DNA of 64,000 nt from Telluribacter roseus (GTDB lineage Bacteria; Bacteroidota; Bacteroidia; Cytophagales; Spirosomataceae), in assembly GCF_017355915.2 (NCBI RefSeq), contig NZ_JAFEUV020000010.1, positions 165,639 to 229,638 of the forward strand, given 5' to 3'. The position numbers and the translations under genes are program-made. Below, in pieces: positions 33,882 to 43,615 of the stretch (position 1 is its first letter; each line of letters begins with the position of its first letter). Below the pieces are notes generated by a model. The model was given only the letters and a program-made list of their open reading frames with translations, was not told the origin of the DNA and ran no database searches.

Positions 33882-34142
33882 TTATACTTTTTTTACACTC
33901 ACTACACCCCGTACAGCCCTTAGCCGCCGGGGGATATCAAACAGGTGCCGGGCATCCAGTGTCCGTATCGTCAGGCGACCCCGTACCTGTACCCCGTCCG
34001 TCTCAAAGTGCAGGTCTGCTAACCGGCAGGTCTCGTCCTGCTGTATGGCCTGGGCGATATCACTCACAAAAGCCAGCCGTTCCTGACCAACGACCTGATA
34101 GACCGTCTGGAGCCAATGTTCAGTTAAATGGGTTGCTGACAT
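33882..34142 (-). CDS. Small conserved-looking protein of unknown function
   Basis: 86 residues beginning MSATHLTEHWLQTVYQVVGQ. A helical first half is followed by three beta strands (HFETDGVQVRGRLTIRTLDARHLFDI) and a closing LRAVRGVVSVKKV, which looks like an ACT/GYD-type alpha-beta sandwich. GC-rich codon use matches neighbouring real genes. It lies 37 bp downstream of the redoxin gene on the same strand, so it is probably co-transcribed. No family recognised. Confidence 0.68.
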   Translation of the reverse strand: MSATHLTEHWLQTVYQVVGQERLAFVSDIAQAIQQDETCRLADLHFETDGVQVRGRLTIRTLDARHLFDIPRRLRAVRGVVSVKKV

Positions 34143-34179
34143 AATGATCAGTTGTTGATGATGGGTTGTACTATACTTA

Positions 34180-34788
34180 TTACGCTTGCTTCAGTTGCAA
34201 AGCTGCATCCACTACCGCATCGGCCGGGAGGCTTTTGTCGAAGTCCTCGTCCAGAAAATGGTATCGGATCTGCTGGTCGGGGCTGATCACGTACAGCGCC
34301 GGTGTAAAAACCTCCTCCGAAATACCCGACACCCGGTCCCAGATCGGAAAGGCTTCGGAGTATACCCCAAACTGACTGGCTACGGTAAAGCCCACGTCAT
34401 ACACCACGTGGAAATTCAGCTTCGGGAACTGACGCAGCAGGGTTTTGACCGGCTCGTTGGAGAATACCAGCAGGTTGAGCCCCTGCGCCCGGAGCTGATC
34501 CGCCAGTTCAATGAGCTGCAGTAAGTACGGGCGGGCGTAACGTCCCCAGCACGGGCAGTAAAAACTTACCACCAGCGGCTCTCCGTCGACAAATCCGGGC
34601 AGTTGCCATACATCCACCAGCTCGATCTGGTCGGCAAAAGGAGACTGATCACCAGTGACTAGCGGACGGACCAGCTGAGCGGACTGAGGCTCCCCGGAGC
34701 GTGGGGAACCGAAGTGGCCTATGGGCTTTTCAAGGTCTTGTATCATAGCTATACTTATGTTAGTCAGAGATGGATTATATACTTTCAT
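34180..34788 (-). CDS. AhpC/TSA-type redoxin
   Basis: 202 residues with a thioredoxin-like peroxiredoxin fold. LVVSFYCPCWGRYARPYLLQLIELADQL is the active-site strand and helix, with a Cys-Pro-Cys rather than the canonical P-x3-T-x2-C peroxidatic motif. LLVFSNEPVKTLLRQ, VYDVGFTVASQFGVY (the resolving-site region) and TPALYVISPDQQIRYHF follow. It is cytoplasmic, without signal peptide. A role in peroxide or disulfide handling is likely, but the unusual CPC site makes the peroxidase assignment uncertain. It is probably cotranscribed with the small gene downstream. Confidence 0.78.
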   Translation of the reverse strand: MKVYNPSLTNISIAMIQDLEKPIGHFGSPRSGEPQSAQLVRPLVTGDQSPFADQIELVDVWQLPGFVDGEPLVVSFYCPCWGRYARPYLLQLIELADQLRAQGLNLLVFSNEPVKTLLRQFPKLNFHVVYDVGFTVASQFGVYSEAFPIWDRVSGISEEVFTPALYVISPDQQIRYHFLDEDFDKSLPADAVVDAALQLKQA

Positions 34789-35270
34789 TATACTCTATCT
34801 AATCTACTAGTTTAGTAGAGTTATTGTTTAAACTAAATAGTCTGCCTGGCAGTAGTGGGTATTCAAGGTATAAGAATTAGATTACTGAACGAAGGAAAAG
34901 TGAGGCCTGAACGGGTCGGTAGATTACCTACAACAACAGCATGAAGCCGACAACATGCGCGGCATGCTGGCAGACCTAACGGTATGCTGGCCAGTGCTTA
35001 CGGATGAAGTACGAATGTACTGTGCGATTATCATGCTCATCAAATAAGTGGTTGTACGACTTGTACTGATGGGTAAAAGTGAATAGACAATTTTAACTTT
35101 CCAAACTTTTATTCAAATAAATATTATCTATAACGGGCGGTGCGCATGCTGCTGCGCCAGGGGGAACAGCCTAACTACTGCATTTCAAACCAGCTCCGAG
35201 TACCTACTGGTAATCCCAAGTACTTACGGCTTCAGCCGTTCCAATTAGCCCCAAATATCTCAGATACCAG
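34789..35270. other. Intergenic region between redoxin and BCCT genes
   Basis: AT-rich, apart from the possible fragment at 34904-35047 and a GC-rich GCGCATGCTGCTGCGC stretch near 35155. I see no promoter that I can place for the redoxin gene. Confidence 0.35.
34904..35047 (+). pseudogene. Possible gene fragment without start
   Basis: A 48-codon open stretch after a stop (34901-34903) ends at TAA 35045-35047. Its translation (for example YLQQQHEADNMRGMLADL, then LTDEVRMYCAIIMLIK) has a protein-like, helix-forming composition but no start codon near its beginning. It may be the tail of a lost gene. I recognise no family, and chance cannot be excluded. Confidence 0.2.
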
Positions 35271-36827
35271 CTAGGTTATATTCTTACTCCTTTTTTGGCG
35301 CCGGATCATGCTGACAAACTTCCAGATCAGGTACAGGTATATCCCACTGAAAGGTAAGGCCATAATGATGAGCAGGTTGCTGACGGCCTGTATCACCTGC
35401 TGACTACCGACAGCTACCAGCCCCACGGCCGTAATGGTAATGATCCCGCCCCACCAGAGCTTATGAGCAGCGGCCGGATTGGGGTTACCATCCTGGCTGA
35501 ACATCCCCAGTACAAAAATGGCCGAATCTACCGAGTTGATCACTGCGATCAGTACCAGTCCCATAGCCATAGCAACGGTGAGGCTACTAAGGGGAAAGTA
35601 CTCCAGGAATCTGAACAGGGAAGTGAACACATTGTCAAACTCGCCCCCGTAGGCACCATTCTGACTGATCAGTGAGAAGGCCTGATGTGCAAATATCGAA
35701 AACCAGAGCAGCGTACCCGCCGACGGTACGATCAGCGTAGCTATTAAAAACTGGCTGATACTGCGCCCCCGGGAGATGCGCGCCATAAAAATACCGGTGA
35801 ATGGTACCCAAGCCAGCCAGAAGGCCCAGTAAAAAACGGTCCAGTCGTTGCGGAATGATACATCAGTCCTGTACGAGCCGGTGGACAGGCTCATATCTAC
35901 AAAATGCACCAGATATGATCCCATCGCCCCTGCTACATCAGGAAAAAAACGGGTCCAGTCCAGGAAACTGGCTATGTATGCCAGTAAGAGAAGTGAGGCG
36001 GCCAAATCAAAATCAGCCAGATACCGAATAACCCGCTTGAGGCCGGTCAGGGCAGAGGCAGTTGCCACCAGTCCAATGCCGGTAGCGGCAAGCAACAGGA
36101 AGGTACGCCCCCCGGCAACGGGCAAAAACGCCTGCAGACCACCGGTAAACTGACTAGCTCCCAGGGCAAGCGAGGCGACTACACCGATCAGCGTAATCAG
36201 GGTCATGAACAGGTTACTTAAGGCGGCGGATTTCTGACCGTCGAATGGACAGGCCGCGTGCAGAAACGTGGTACTGTCGCGCCGATGGAGCCGGTAGGCC
36301 ACGATGAGTCCGAACAGACTGTACATGGCCCAGGGAGTAAGTCCCCAGTGAAAGAAGGTGTACTGCAGTGCCACCTGTTTTCTTTCTACCAAGGATACTG
36401 GCGGATGCTGGTAGTAGTATACCGGTTCCTGGACCGCACGCAGCAACAGCCCCGACCCCATGCCCGTGCTGTAGAGCAGGGCAATCCAGCTAAACAGGGA
36501 GTAGTCCGGCGGCCCGCTCCCCAGCCGTTCTTTGGCAAAGGGTAAAAACAGACATCCCACACTAACAGCGACCACCAGAAGCCCGACCACCAGGTAGTAT
36601 CGACCAAACCAGGCAAGCAGAGCGGCGTTGGTCTGGCTGAGCACCTGGCTCAAACCTTCCGGGAAGACCAGGCCAGACAGCAGGATGAGCCCCCCCAGCA
36701 AAATACCTACAAGTATGGGTGGACTCGTGCGTAAAGTGGAAACGAAGGATTGGTGTGACGATCTCTGCAAAGCTCTTGGATTTATGTCGTTTGCCCGCCC
36801 TTCCTCACAAAAGGCAGAAATCAGCAT
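35271..36827 (-). CDS. BCCT-family betaine/carnitine/choline-type transporter
   Basis: 518 residues with 12 membrane segments. The family blocks are clear: MGSGLLLRAVQEPVYYYQHPP in helix 4 (normally MGIGL-fwgvaEP), and the helix-8 signature DWTVFYWAFWLAWVPFTGIFMARISRGRSI. BCCT carriers import quaternary ammonium compounds (betaine, choline, carnitine), often for osmoprotection. The substrate box is altered: Leu/Arg stand where many carriers have Trp residues in helix 4. It shares its upstream region with a divergent K+/H+ antiporter, and the MscS channel lies nearby, a loosely osmotic neighbourhood. Confidence 0.88.
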   Translation of the reverse strand: MLISAFCEEGRANDINPRALQRSSHQSFVSTLRTSPPILVGILLGGLILLSGLVFPEGLSQVLSQTNAALLAWFGRYYLVVGLLVVAVSVGCLFLPFAKERLGSGPPDYSLFSWIALLYSTGMGSGLLLRAVQEPVYYYQHPPVSLVERKQVALQYTFFHWGLTPWAMYSLFGLIVAYRLHRRDSTTFLHAACPFDGQKSAALSNLFMTLITLIGVVASLALGASQFTGGLQAFLPVAGGRTFLLLAATGIGLVATASALTGLKRVIRYLADFDLAASLLLLAYIASFLDWTRFFPDVAGAMGSYLVHFVDMSLSTGSYRTDVSFRNDWTVFYWAFWLAWVPFTGIFMARISRGRSISQFLIATLIVPSAGTLLWFSIFAHQAFSLISQNGAYGGEFDNVFTSLFRFLEYFPLSSLTVAMAMGLVLIAVINSVDSAIFVLGMFSQDGNPNPAAAHKLWWGGIITITAVGLVAVGSQQVIQAVSNLLIIMALPFSGIYLYLIWKFVSMIRRQKRSKNIT

Positions 36828-37229
36828 ATATACACCAGGCTGAGCTTTTGTGAGAGCAGAGCCTGTATCAATTCTTACTCAGGACTTCCCTCCTATTGAT
36901 CGCTACTTCGCATAAGAGAGTTTTGCAAGATAGTGTCAAAAAGTGATTACTGACTAGATTTGACGTAAGGCGATCCTACAATCTTACTTGTCCCCTGATT
37001 ACGCTCCATGAACTGATACATCTATTCTCACTTTACTTTGGAGAGATAATGGTACCATTAAGCCTGATCGAAGTCAGGAGTCCGGTAGAAAATAACATGT
37101 ACGAATAGTACCCGGCTGGCTCCTTCTGAAAAATCAGAAAACATAGAAAGCCGCTTTCTAATTATTTAATTATTCCTGATTACCTACTACCACCATTGCC
37201 AAATCCAGTATGTACCTAGCCTGTAATGA
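36828..37229. other. Divergent intergenic region
   Basis: 400 bp of AT-rich DNA that must hold the promoters of the BCCT (minus) and antiporter (plus) genes. I see no clear boxes, repeats or RNA elements. Confidence 0.35.
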
Positions 37230-38690
37230 ATGAGCATAACTACCGAAAATATACTTTTAGTTGGATCTCTACTTCTAATCATTGCTATTCTGGCTGGAAA
37301 AGTTTCTCATCGCTTCGGCGTACCTACGCTGGTCTTCTTTCTGGCTACGGGCATGCTGGCGGGCTCAGAGGGGATCGGGGGCATCTACTTCGATAATCCC
37401 AAAACAGCTCAGTTCATTGGTATTGTCGCACTTAACTTTATCCTGTTTTCGGGCGGACTCGATACCCGCTGGCGCGCCATCAGCCCCATTCTCTGGAAAG
37501 GACTCACCCTTTCATCGCTTGGTGTACTTATCACGGCTGTATCCGTTGGAGTATTTGTCTGGTACATCACCGACTTTACGATCTACGAGGGGCTACTACT
37601 GGGATCCATCGTTTCCTCCACCGATGCTGCCGCCGTATTTTCTATTCTACGATCGAATAATCTGGATCTGAAACATAACCTGAGGCCTATCCTTGAGCTG
37701 GAGAGTGGAAGCAATGACCCCATGGCCTACTTTCTGACCATTGCCTTTACCGGACTGGTCGTCAATCAGGATGCTTCTATTATCGATATCATTCCGGCCT
37801 TCGTCAAGCAGATTACCATTGGTGTTTTGTTTGGCTTTCTTTTTGGAGAGCTCAGCAAGCGGATAATCAACCGGATTCAACTGGGCTCAGAAGGCCTTTA
37901 CCCGGTACTGGTCATTGCTCTGATGTTCCTTACCTTTTCCGTAGCAGATACCACAGGTGGGAATGGCTTCCTGGCCATCTACATTTGCTCGGTCTACCTG
38001 GGTAACCAGGACTTACTCCATAAGAGGACCATTATCAAGGCGTTCGATGGCTTTGCCTGGCTCATGCAAATCGTGTTGTTCCTTACGCTGGGACTGCTGG
38101 TGTTTCCCACTCAGATACTACCCCTCATTGGCATCGGGCTGCTGATCTCGGCGTTTTTGATTCTGGTAGCCCGGCCACTCAGCGTCTTCGCAAGCCTCTG
38201 GTTTTTCAGGCTACACTCCCAGAGTCTGCTCTTTGTTTCCTGGGTAGGCTTACGGGGAGCGGTACCCATCGTATTTGCTACCTATCCTTTACTGGCAGGA
38301 GTAGAGAAATCACAGATAATCTTTGACATGGTATTCTTTATTTCGCTAACATCAGTACTTATTCAGGGTACAACGCTCCCCATGGTAGCCAATTGGCTGC
38401 AGGTTGCAGAGCCCGAACAAGACATGGCCAGCACTATTAATGTGAAATATATAGAGGGCGCCGCTAAACCTGAATTTGCGGAATTTAGGGTAACTGAAGG
38501 CTCTCCGGCCTGTGGAAAACGGGTTGTAGACCTGCATTTTCCTCAATCATCCTTAATAGCCCTGATCAAGAGGAACGGTAAATACATTTCTCCCAGTGGT
38601 AGTACTATCCTGGAAAAGGATGATGTGCTTACCATAATAGCAGAAGATCCCGAAAGCCTGGAGGCCATATCCGGAATACTGAAATTCTAA
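37230..38690 (+). CDS. K+/H+ (Na+/H+) antiporter of the CPA1/NhaP2 type
   Basis: 486 residues. Twelve or more membrane segments cover ~1-390, with VPTLVFFLATGMLAGSEGIGG, the SIVSSTDAAAVFSIL motif (aspartate in the ion site) and ELESGSNDPMAYFLT (ND motif). The C-terminal RCK_C/TrkA-C domain (~410-486: EFRVTEGSPACGKRVVDLHFP to KDDVLTIIAEDPE) binds nucleotides and gates the transporter. This is the layout of NhaP2/CvrA, which expels K+ or Na+ in exchange for protons and protects at low osmolarity. Start ATG at 37230. Confidence 0.92.
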   Translation: MSITTENILLVGSLLLIIAILAGKVSHRFGVPTLVFFLATGMLAGSEGIGGIYFDNPKTAQFIGIVALNFILFSGGLDTRWRAISPILWKGLTLSSLGVLITAVSVGVFVWYITDFTIYEGLLLGSIVSSTDAAAVFSILRSNNLDLKHNLRPILELESGSNDPMAYFLTIAFTGLVVNQDASIIDIIPAFVKQITIGVLFGFLFGELSKRIINRIQLGSEGLYPVLVIALMFLTFSVADTTGGNGFLAIYICSVYLGNQDLLHKRTIIKAFDGFAWLMQIVLFLTLGLLVFPTQILPLIGIGLLISAFLILVARPLSVFASLWFFRLHSQSLLFVSWVGLRGAVPIVFATYPLLAGVEKSQIIFDMVFFISLTSVLIQGTTLPMVANWLQVAEPEQDMASTINVKYIEGAAKPEFAEFRVTEGSPACGKRVVDLHFPQSSLIALIKRNGKYISPSGSTILEKDDVLTIIAEDPESLEAISGILKF

Positions 38691-38889
38691 ATAGCTAACC
38701 CGGAGGAATGACTACTACCTGATATACCTGCATCGGGAAGCTCCATGCCAGTATTCATTCCAGCTACCCTCCCTCTGCATACCTATTTCTATACCAGCCT
38801 GCTACACTCTTTGTTGGTGATCCACGTACAAGCGACACTTTTAAATGATATATTTCGGGGTTAGGTACATAGAAAGATAACTCCATAGT

Positions 38890-39942
38890 ATGCAAGCTGT
38901 ATTAGGTATCATTTACCACACGATCGGTGGTGGGTTCTCGGGCAGTTTTTACATGCCCTTCAGCAAAGTTCGGGGCTGGTCCTGGGAGAGCTACTGGATC
39001 GTGGGCGGACTCTTCTCCTGGCTCCTTGTCCCTCCCCTGGCTGCCTACCTGACCATTCCTGACTTTCCCGCCATCATTGCCTCAGCTGACTTTGGTACCA
39101 AGTCCATCACGTTCATGATGGGATTATTGTGGGGCATCGGTGGCCTCACCTACGGGCTGGGGGTACGGTACCTGGGCATGTCACTTGGCAACTCGGTGGT
39201 ATTGGGTTTCTCATCGGCCTTTGGTGCCCTGGTCCCTCCTATCTACTACAACTTTCATCCTGTTGAGGGTAAGGCTTCCTTTACCGACATGCTGGCATCC
39301 GCGGGTGGACAGCTGGTGCTGCTGGGGGTGATCGTATGCCTACTGGGCATTGCTATATCAGGCCGGGCGGGTATGCTGAAAGAAGCCGAACTTTCCGAAG
39401 AAGACAAAAAAGCCTCGGTTAAGGAGTTCAGCCTGGCGAAGGGACTGATCATAGCCGTGATATCGGGCATACTGAGTGCCTTTTTTAACTATGGCATAGA
39501 GGCAGGAAAGCCCCTGGCTGATGAAGCTGTAGCGCAGGGCAGCAACCCTCTGTTCCAGAACAATGTGACCTATGTGGTACTCTTGTGGGGCGGACTCACT
39601 ACCAATTTCCTGTGGTGTATGTACCTGAATGCCAAGAACCGAACCTTTGGCGACTACACCAATAAGAGTACCCCTATAGCTTCTAATGTACTATTTGCCG
39701 GTATTGCCGGAACCATGTGGTTTCTCCAGTTCTTTTTCTATGGTATGGGCGAGAGCAAGCTCGGCAATGGGGCCTCCTCCTGGATTACGCATATGGCTAC
39801 CATCATTCTGACGGCTAATATGTGGGGCTTGTATCTCAAAGAATGGTCGGGGGTATCCGCCAGAACCTTTCGAACCTTTGTAGCAGGTATTGTTGTAATA
39901 CTTGTTTCGATTGTGCTGGTAGGGATTGGAAATTCGTTGTAA
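38890..39942 (+). CDS. rhaT: L-rhamnose:H+ symporter
   Basis: 350 residues, ten membrane helices (DMT-related RhaT family). The start resembles E. coli RhaT: GIIYHTIGGGFSGSFYMPFSKVRGWSWESYWIVGGLFSW and GLLWGIGGLTYGLGVRYLGMSLG follow its helix 1-4 pattern. ISGILSAFFNYGIEAGKPL matches the middle. It should import L-rhamnose or a related 6-deoxysugar. No rhaA/B/D genes are in the window; the mutarotase gene at 21841 is the nearest potential partner. A monocistronic arrangement is likely. Confidence 0.9.
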   Translation: MQAVLGIIYHTIGGGFSGSFYMPFSKVRGWSWESYWIVGGLFSWLLVPPLAAYLTIPDFPAIIASADFGTKSITFMMGLLWGIGGLTYGLGVRYLGMSLGNSVVLGFSSAFGALVPPIYYNFHPVEGKASFTDMLASAGGQLVLLGVIVCLLGIAISGRAGMLKEAELSEEDKKASVKEFSLAKGLIIAVISGILSAFFNYGIEAGKPLADEAVAQGSNPLFQNNVTYVVLLWGGLTTNFLWCMYLNAKNRTFGDYTNKSTPIASNVLFAGIAGTMWFLQFFFYGMGESKLGNGASSWITHMATIILTANMWGLYLKEWSGVSARTFRTFVAGIVVILVSIVLVGIGNSL

Positions 39943-40003
39943 CAGCAACAAGACCCGGTAGTAGTCTGTGTGTTGCTCATTCTAAAGAACAAAGAAGCTG
40001 ACG

Positions 40004-40366
40004 ATGACACGAAATACCCTATACGCGTACTCCCTGCTACTGCTGATCTTTATCAGCGGCTGCGCTCCAATGCGTTATCCCTATCCACCGGACGACACAG
40101 ACAGGGATAGAGACAGAGAGGTACGCAACTACCGATTAAGTGAGTTAGGTATTCCCAAAGGACACCTCCCCCCTCCGGGAGAGTGCAAGGTCTGGTTTCC
40201 GGGGCGGCCACCCGGCCAGCAGCCTCCGCCGCAGTCATGCGGGTCGGCTCTGCGTGATGCCCCGTTAGGAGCCTGGGTCATCGTGCATGAAGGCCAGCGA
40301 TACAAGGTCAATATCTATAACCGCACCCGGCGCAACCTGATCGATGAAGTAAGGTACTATGAGTAG
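40004..40366 (+). CDS. Proline-rich lipoprotein
   Basis: 120 residues. The signal peptide YSLLLLIFISGCAPM has lipobox ISGC. A charged stretch (DDTDRDRDREVRNYRLSELG) leads to a proline-rich core (GHLPPPGECKVWFPGRPPGQ) with two further cysteines, then WVIVHEGQRYKVNIYNRTRRNLIDEVRYYE. Similar short lipoproteins occur in many Bacteroidota genomes without assigned function. It lies 61 bp after rhaT. Confidence 0.75.
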   Translation: MTRNTLYAYSLLLLIFISGCAPMRYPYPPDDTDRDRDREVRNYRLSELGIPKGHLPPPGECKVWFPGRPPGQQPPPQSCGSALRDAPLGAWVIVHEGQRYKVNIYNRTRRNLIDEVRYYE

Positions 40367-40397
40367 CCGTAGCTCCAATGGCCTGGTGTAATCTGCA

Positions 40398-40895
40398 TCA
40401 AGAGGGGTTAACTTCATTGCTAACGAATCTATCCAGCCGGTCCTTCCACTTATGGATGTACTTATAGGTCGGATACTTGTCTACACATTCTCTTAGCAGG
40501 TTGAGCTCCTTTTGCTGCTGTTTTGTCTTCTTATACAGGTACAGGAGCCTTTCTACCTCATACGAGAAATGGTAGATGCCCAGGTGATTCTCCTCGCATT
40601 CACCAATGAATATACACTCCTCATACAGGGCAATGGCTCCCTCCATATCCCCCTGCGTCTCGAGCTCAAGGGCGGTGACCCGCTTACCTGCTATCAGGTC
40701 AAAATCCTGTTCGGTTTTTATCTTTTTCTGATACCTGGCCTGCATTACCTGATACTCATCTTTCAGGAGTATGACAGAATTATCCTTATTGGATAAGGCT
40801 ACCTTGATCAATTTGGTTAACTCTCTGGATCCCGAAGCCGCTACAAATCCCGGGGTCAGTTCATGTAAGGGTACTCTCACTAAATGGTCAAACAT
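40398..40895 (-). CDS. TPR-like helical protein of unknown function
   Basis: 165 residues, soluble. The middle and C-terminus form helix pairs reminiscent of tetratricopeptide repeats: GDMEGAIALYEECIFIGECEENHLG, then YEVERLLYLYKKTKQQQKELNLLRECVDKYP. The N-terminal half has VAASGSRELTKLIKVALSNKDN. Similar small TPR proteins in Bacteroidota are often partners of other proteins. No neighbour tells its role. Start ATG at 40895. Confidence 0.7.
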   Translation of the reverse strand: MFDHLVRVPLHELTPGFVAASGSRELTKLIKVALSNKDNSVILLKDEYQVMQARYQKKIKTEQDFDLIAGKRVTALELETQGDMEGAIALYEECIFIGECEENHLGIYHFSYEVERLLYLYKKTKQQQKELNLLRECVDKYPTYKYIHKWKDRLDRFVSNEVNPS

Positions 40896-41056
40896 ACAGG
40901 GGCTACTACTACTATTGTATCACAATGAAAAAGCTGGCAGTGCATCCGCTGCAATTACTGTTCCAACTTTACAGATGATAAAGTAGCCCCGGGGGAAGGG
41001 CATTAACTATACATAAAGTACCTGATGTAGTATCCGGCCTGCCCTACTTTATAAAC

Positions 41057-41482
41057 CTATGCATCGCCAATAAAGTACTTTCTAATCCCTTCCAGCCCCC
41101 TCAGTCTATCCAGATCCTGTAATAAAATCGGTTTTTGCGACACATCTATCACACTGGAGTAGTTCAGAGCCCTGGCTCTCTCATCGGAATCTATAAGGGC
41201 TGAAACTATGCAGATCTTAATAGCTGGGAATAGGTGTGCGAAGCGCCTGGAGTACTCAGCCACAAACTCCAGACCGTTCATGACTGGCATATTGATATCT
41301 GAAAATACCAGTTCCGGCGCTACCTGCTCTTCGCCGGCAGCTAACCTTTCAAAGTACTCTATGGCCTCTTTTCCATTTCGTAACGTAATAACATTGTCAG
41401 CAAATCGGCCTTTGTTGACCATCATCTTTAATACGTAAAGAGAAGAAGGATCGTCATCAATTATAAGCAGGTCTCTTATCAT
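41057..41482 (-). CDS. Single-domain response regulator (receiver only)
   Basis: 141 residues. Acidic pocket D9-D11, phospho-acceptor D62 in VFSDINMPVMNGLEF, switch Ser in CIVSALIDSDE and Lys in ISQKPIL-like VSQKPILLQDL. It is a stand-alone receiver, more distant from the pair at 5.1-6.7 kb. No kinase is adjacent; the multi-PAS kinase gene at 61243 also lacks an adjacent regulator, but nothing links the two beyond that. Confidence 0.88.
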   Translation of the reverse strand: MIRDLLIIDDDPSSLYVLKMMVNKGRFADNVITLRNGKEAIEYFERLAAGEEQVAPELVFSDINMPVMNGLEFVAEYSRRFAHLFPAIKICIVSALIDSDERARALNYSSVIDVSQKPILLQDLDRLRGLEGIRKYFIGDA

Positions 41483-41967
41483 AAGGCAGAGTCAACATTT
41501 GAAACAAGCCGCTCTGGCTTGAAAAATGTACTTCCAGTAAGGGATTCGGGCATTAGCTCCTCCCCCAGCGGGCTTTGGTCTGGCTTCTAACTTGATTAAT
41601 GTTGCTTTCTATTCACTAACACCTCAGTCATTGAGCATACTGCATGTGCGGGTAGTGCATCATTCGTCAGCCAGGTCTTCCTACCAGGATTTACTAATAC
41701 AATAGTTAACAGGCTGATGCTTTTCAATGTTTACATGCCCGACCGCATTTACTTTTTATAGGTATAGCTGAAAAGGGGACACTGGTACGTGTTCGATTTG
41801 TTGACTATTTAAAATCTGACTGAACAATAAGCATATCAATTAACCTATTGCAGGTTCTGGTACAGAGCTGTCTGGCTTTTGATCAGGAACAGTACCCGGA
41901 TCATTTCAGAACTGTGATTAGTGCAATCAGATATTAACCTTATTTCAGATAACATCTTCTGGTACCT
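41483..41967. other. Intergenic region
   Basis: Nearly 500 bp without a gene between the receiver and the TlpA-like gene, both on the minus strand. I see no hairpin with a T-run and no promoter I can defend. Confidence 0.35.
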
Positions 41968-43323
41968 TTATTTTAATAATTCCATTTCTATAAACTTAGC
42001 TTCCAACATTTCTCCATGAAGATTTTTGTCCACTATGGCACCGTCGGGTCCAATGAGGAAGCTGGATGGATAGCCTTTGATGTTGTAGGTTTCAACCAGC
42101 TTGTTGGTACTGTCAGAAAAGAGCTGAGGCCAGCCGATCGGATTCTTTTTTAGAAAGTTTGTCAGCCGTTCCTGACTATCCTGGCCCACAATCCCCAGAA
42201 ATTCAACCCGGTCCTTGTCCACTTTTTGATATAAGCTTCTTAATTTAGGAATATCTTCAACACAGGGCTTACACCAGGTACCCCAAAAGTCAACATACAG
42301 ATATTTACCCTTATAGTCATTCATTGACACTGGTTTACCGCTGGAAAACTCTTGACTGGCAAACGGTTTAAACTTGTATCCCTGTTGGGTGGAATAGACA
42401 TTTTTTAGTGACTCCCCTTTCAGTCGCAATACACCATAGTATTCATCATAACCTAGGTTTTGGAACCTTCTTTTTTCTCCATTGACTTCTAAGTCAACAT
42501 ACTCCCCAACTTTGATTCCATCATCCAACTTAATCTCCTTAGTTTCTTTTGTTGAATCAATCAGCGCCAGCTCAGAAACTTCATGGCCGGAGGGAGATGA
42601 AAATCCTAAATTAATGGCTAGATTTTTCTGTGTGTTTCCGATCATGATTACCGTACTGGCATATCGGGGAAACGAATAGGCAAGTTGATATTTTTTCGGT
42701 TGATGAGGCAGGTATCTGACTACCATAGGCATCCGGGTAGTTACTACGCGCCCCTCTTGGTAAATATCATACTCGATTTCCTGACTGTCTTGTAGGTCCC
42801 GCATAGCTTCGCGTGAGCTACCTATTTTAGGATGGAAAGCCTTTTCATCACTGAAATCACAATTATTGTTTGTGTCAATCATAACACTGAGCTTCCCTGA
42901 CTGATCGATGCCACTTATTACATACACATACGAGCGGATTGGTTCTTTGGATAGGCGTTTTTCATCTGGTGTCCAGTTCCAGCCCTCTTGTTGAGATTTA
43001 TAAAAGCTTGAATTAATGTTGCCCTGATGGAAGTTCTGATATACTAGTTGATACCAATTTATCACGACCATCGACTTGGTAACGTTCTTCCATTGCTTGG
43101 GTATTCCTTCAATACTTTTGTAGGTTTTTACCCACGCAGCTCCGCTGGGGTCATCTGGAGAATGCTCAGCTATTACAGCACCATAGTCATAGGCAAATGG
43201 ACCAAAGCCTTCTACAAAAGTTATAGGGAGCTGTAGTATTTCGTCTTCCTGTTCATCCGTATTTGACGCGCATCCTAAAATACAACCACAAAAAATGAGC
43301 TGTATGATGACAGAATACTTCAT
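41968..43323 (-). CDS. Exported TlpA-like thioredoxin-domain lipoprotein
   Basis: 451 residues. Lipoprotein signal with lipobox ILGC (IIQLIFCGCILGCASN). A long ~300-residue N-terminal region of mixed beta structure (KEIKLDDGIKVGEYVDLEVNGEKRR) has no recognised family. The C-terminal TlpA/AhpC thioredoxin domain (~315-451) carries the redox site in YVDFWGTWCKPCVEDIPKLRS (C-x2-C) and the cis-Pro in IKGYPSSFLIGP. It should reduce or make disulfides in the envelope. It is monocistronic; the upstream gap faces the guanidine riboswitch region. Confidence 0.85.
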   Translation of the reverse strand: MKYSVIIQLIFCGCILGCASNTDEQEDEILQLPITFVEGFGPFAYDYGAVIAEHSPDDPSGAAWVKTYKSIEGIPKQWKNVTKSMVVINWYQLVYQNFHQGNINSSFYKSQQEGWNWTPDEKRLSKEPIRSYVYVISGIDQSGKLSVMIDTNNNCDFSDEKAFHPKIGSSREAMRDLQDSQEIEYDIYQEGRVVTTRMPMVVRYLPHQPKKYQLAYSFPRYASTVIMIGNTQKNLAINLGFSSPSGHEVSELALIDSTKETKEIKLDDGIKVGEYVDLEVNGEKRRFQNLGYDEYYGVLRLKGESLKNVYSTQQGYKFKPFASQEFSSGKPVSMNDYKGKYLYVDFWGTWCKPCVEDIPKLRSLYQKVDKDRVEFLGIVGQDSQERLTNFLKKNPIGWPQLFSDSTNKLVETYNIKGYPSSFLIGPDGAIVDKNLHGEMLEAKFIEMELLK

Positions 43324-43515
43324 ATAGGGATCTTTTTTATTAAAAAAGAATTGAAGTACTGCTACATACTGATATACAGTCTAGGTGATTGCTAATTGAT
43401 ATACTGAATGTTGACCTATAACAAAACAACTCATTTTTTACATAGAGAGGCAGTAAGCAGAATGCATGTTTACTGATGATTAAGTAGTAAAGTCACTTAT
43501 TAGGATTAGTAGATC

Positions 43516-43546
43516 TTGCTCTACTAAATCATCATGTATACCTTTG
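43516..43546 (+). promoter_or_regulatory. Promoter of the guanidine exporter gene
   Basis: The -33 element TTG (43516-43518) and -7 box TACCTTTG (43539-43546) are 20 bp apart, the standard Bacteroidota spacing. Transcription should start near 43553, directly at the first riboswitch hairpin. Confidence 0.7.
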
Positions 43547-43554
43547 TCATCTTA

Positions 43555-43597
43555 GGAGGACGACCTCCCCTCAGTGGAAAAACCCGGGACGGCCCGG
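43555..43597 (+). promoter_or_regulatory. Guanidine-II (mini-ykkC) riboswitch
   Basis: Two hairpins with the diagnostic ACGR tetraloops: GGAGG-ACGA-CCTCC (43555-43568) and CCGGG-ACGG-CCCGG (43584-43597), joined by a 15-nt linker. In this class the two loops kiss when guanidinium binds, exposing the downstream ribosome-binding region. The ATG of the Gdx/SugE gene lies 18 nt after the second hairpin. Both hairpins, the gene function and the promoter agree, so the call is strong although made by eye. Confidence 0.9.
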
Positions 43598-43615
43598 CTT
43601 AACTACATCCAAGTT

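Noticed and set aside
35084..35130. TAGACAAT and ATTATCTA half-sites resembling the NUDIX operator
   Set aside because: They are 31 bp apart, in the opposite order from the palindrome, with no -7 box or shared flank; probably chance.
43574..43615. N-terminal extension of the SugE/Gdx protein
   Set aside because: These codons lie in the riboswitch; SMR proteins start directly at the first helix, matched by the ATG at 43616.
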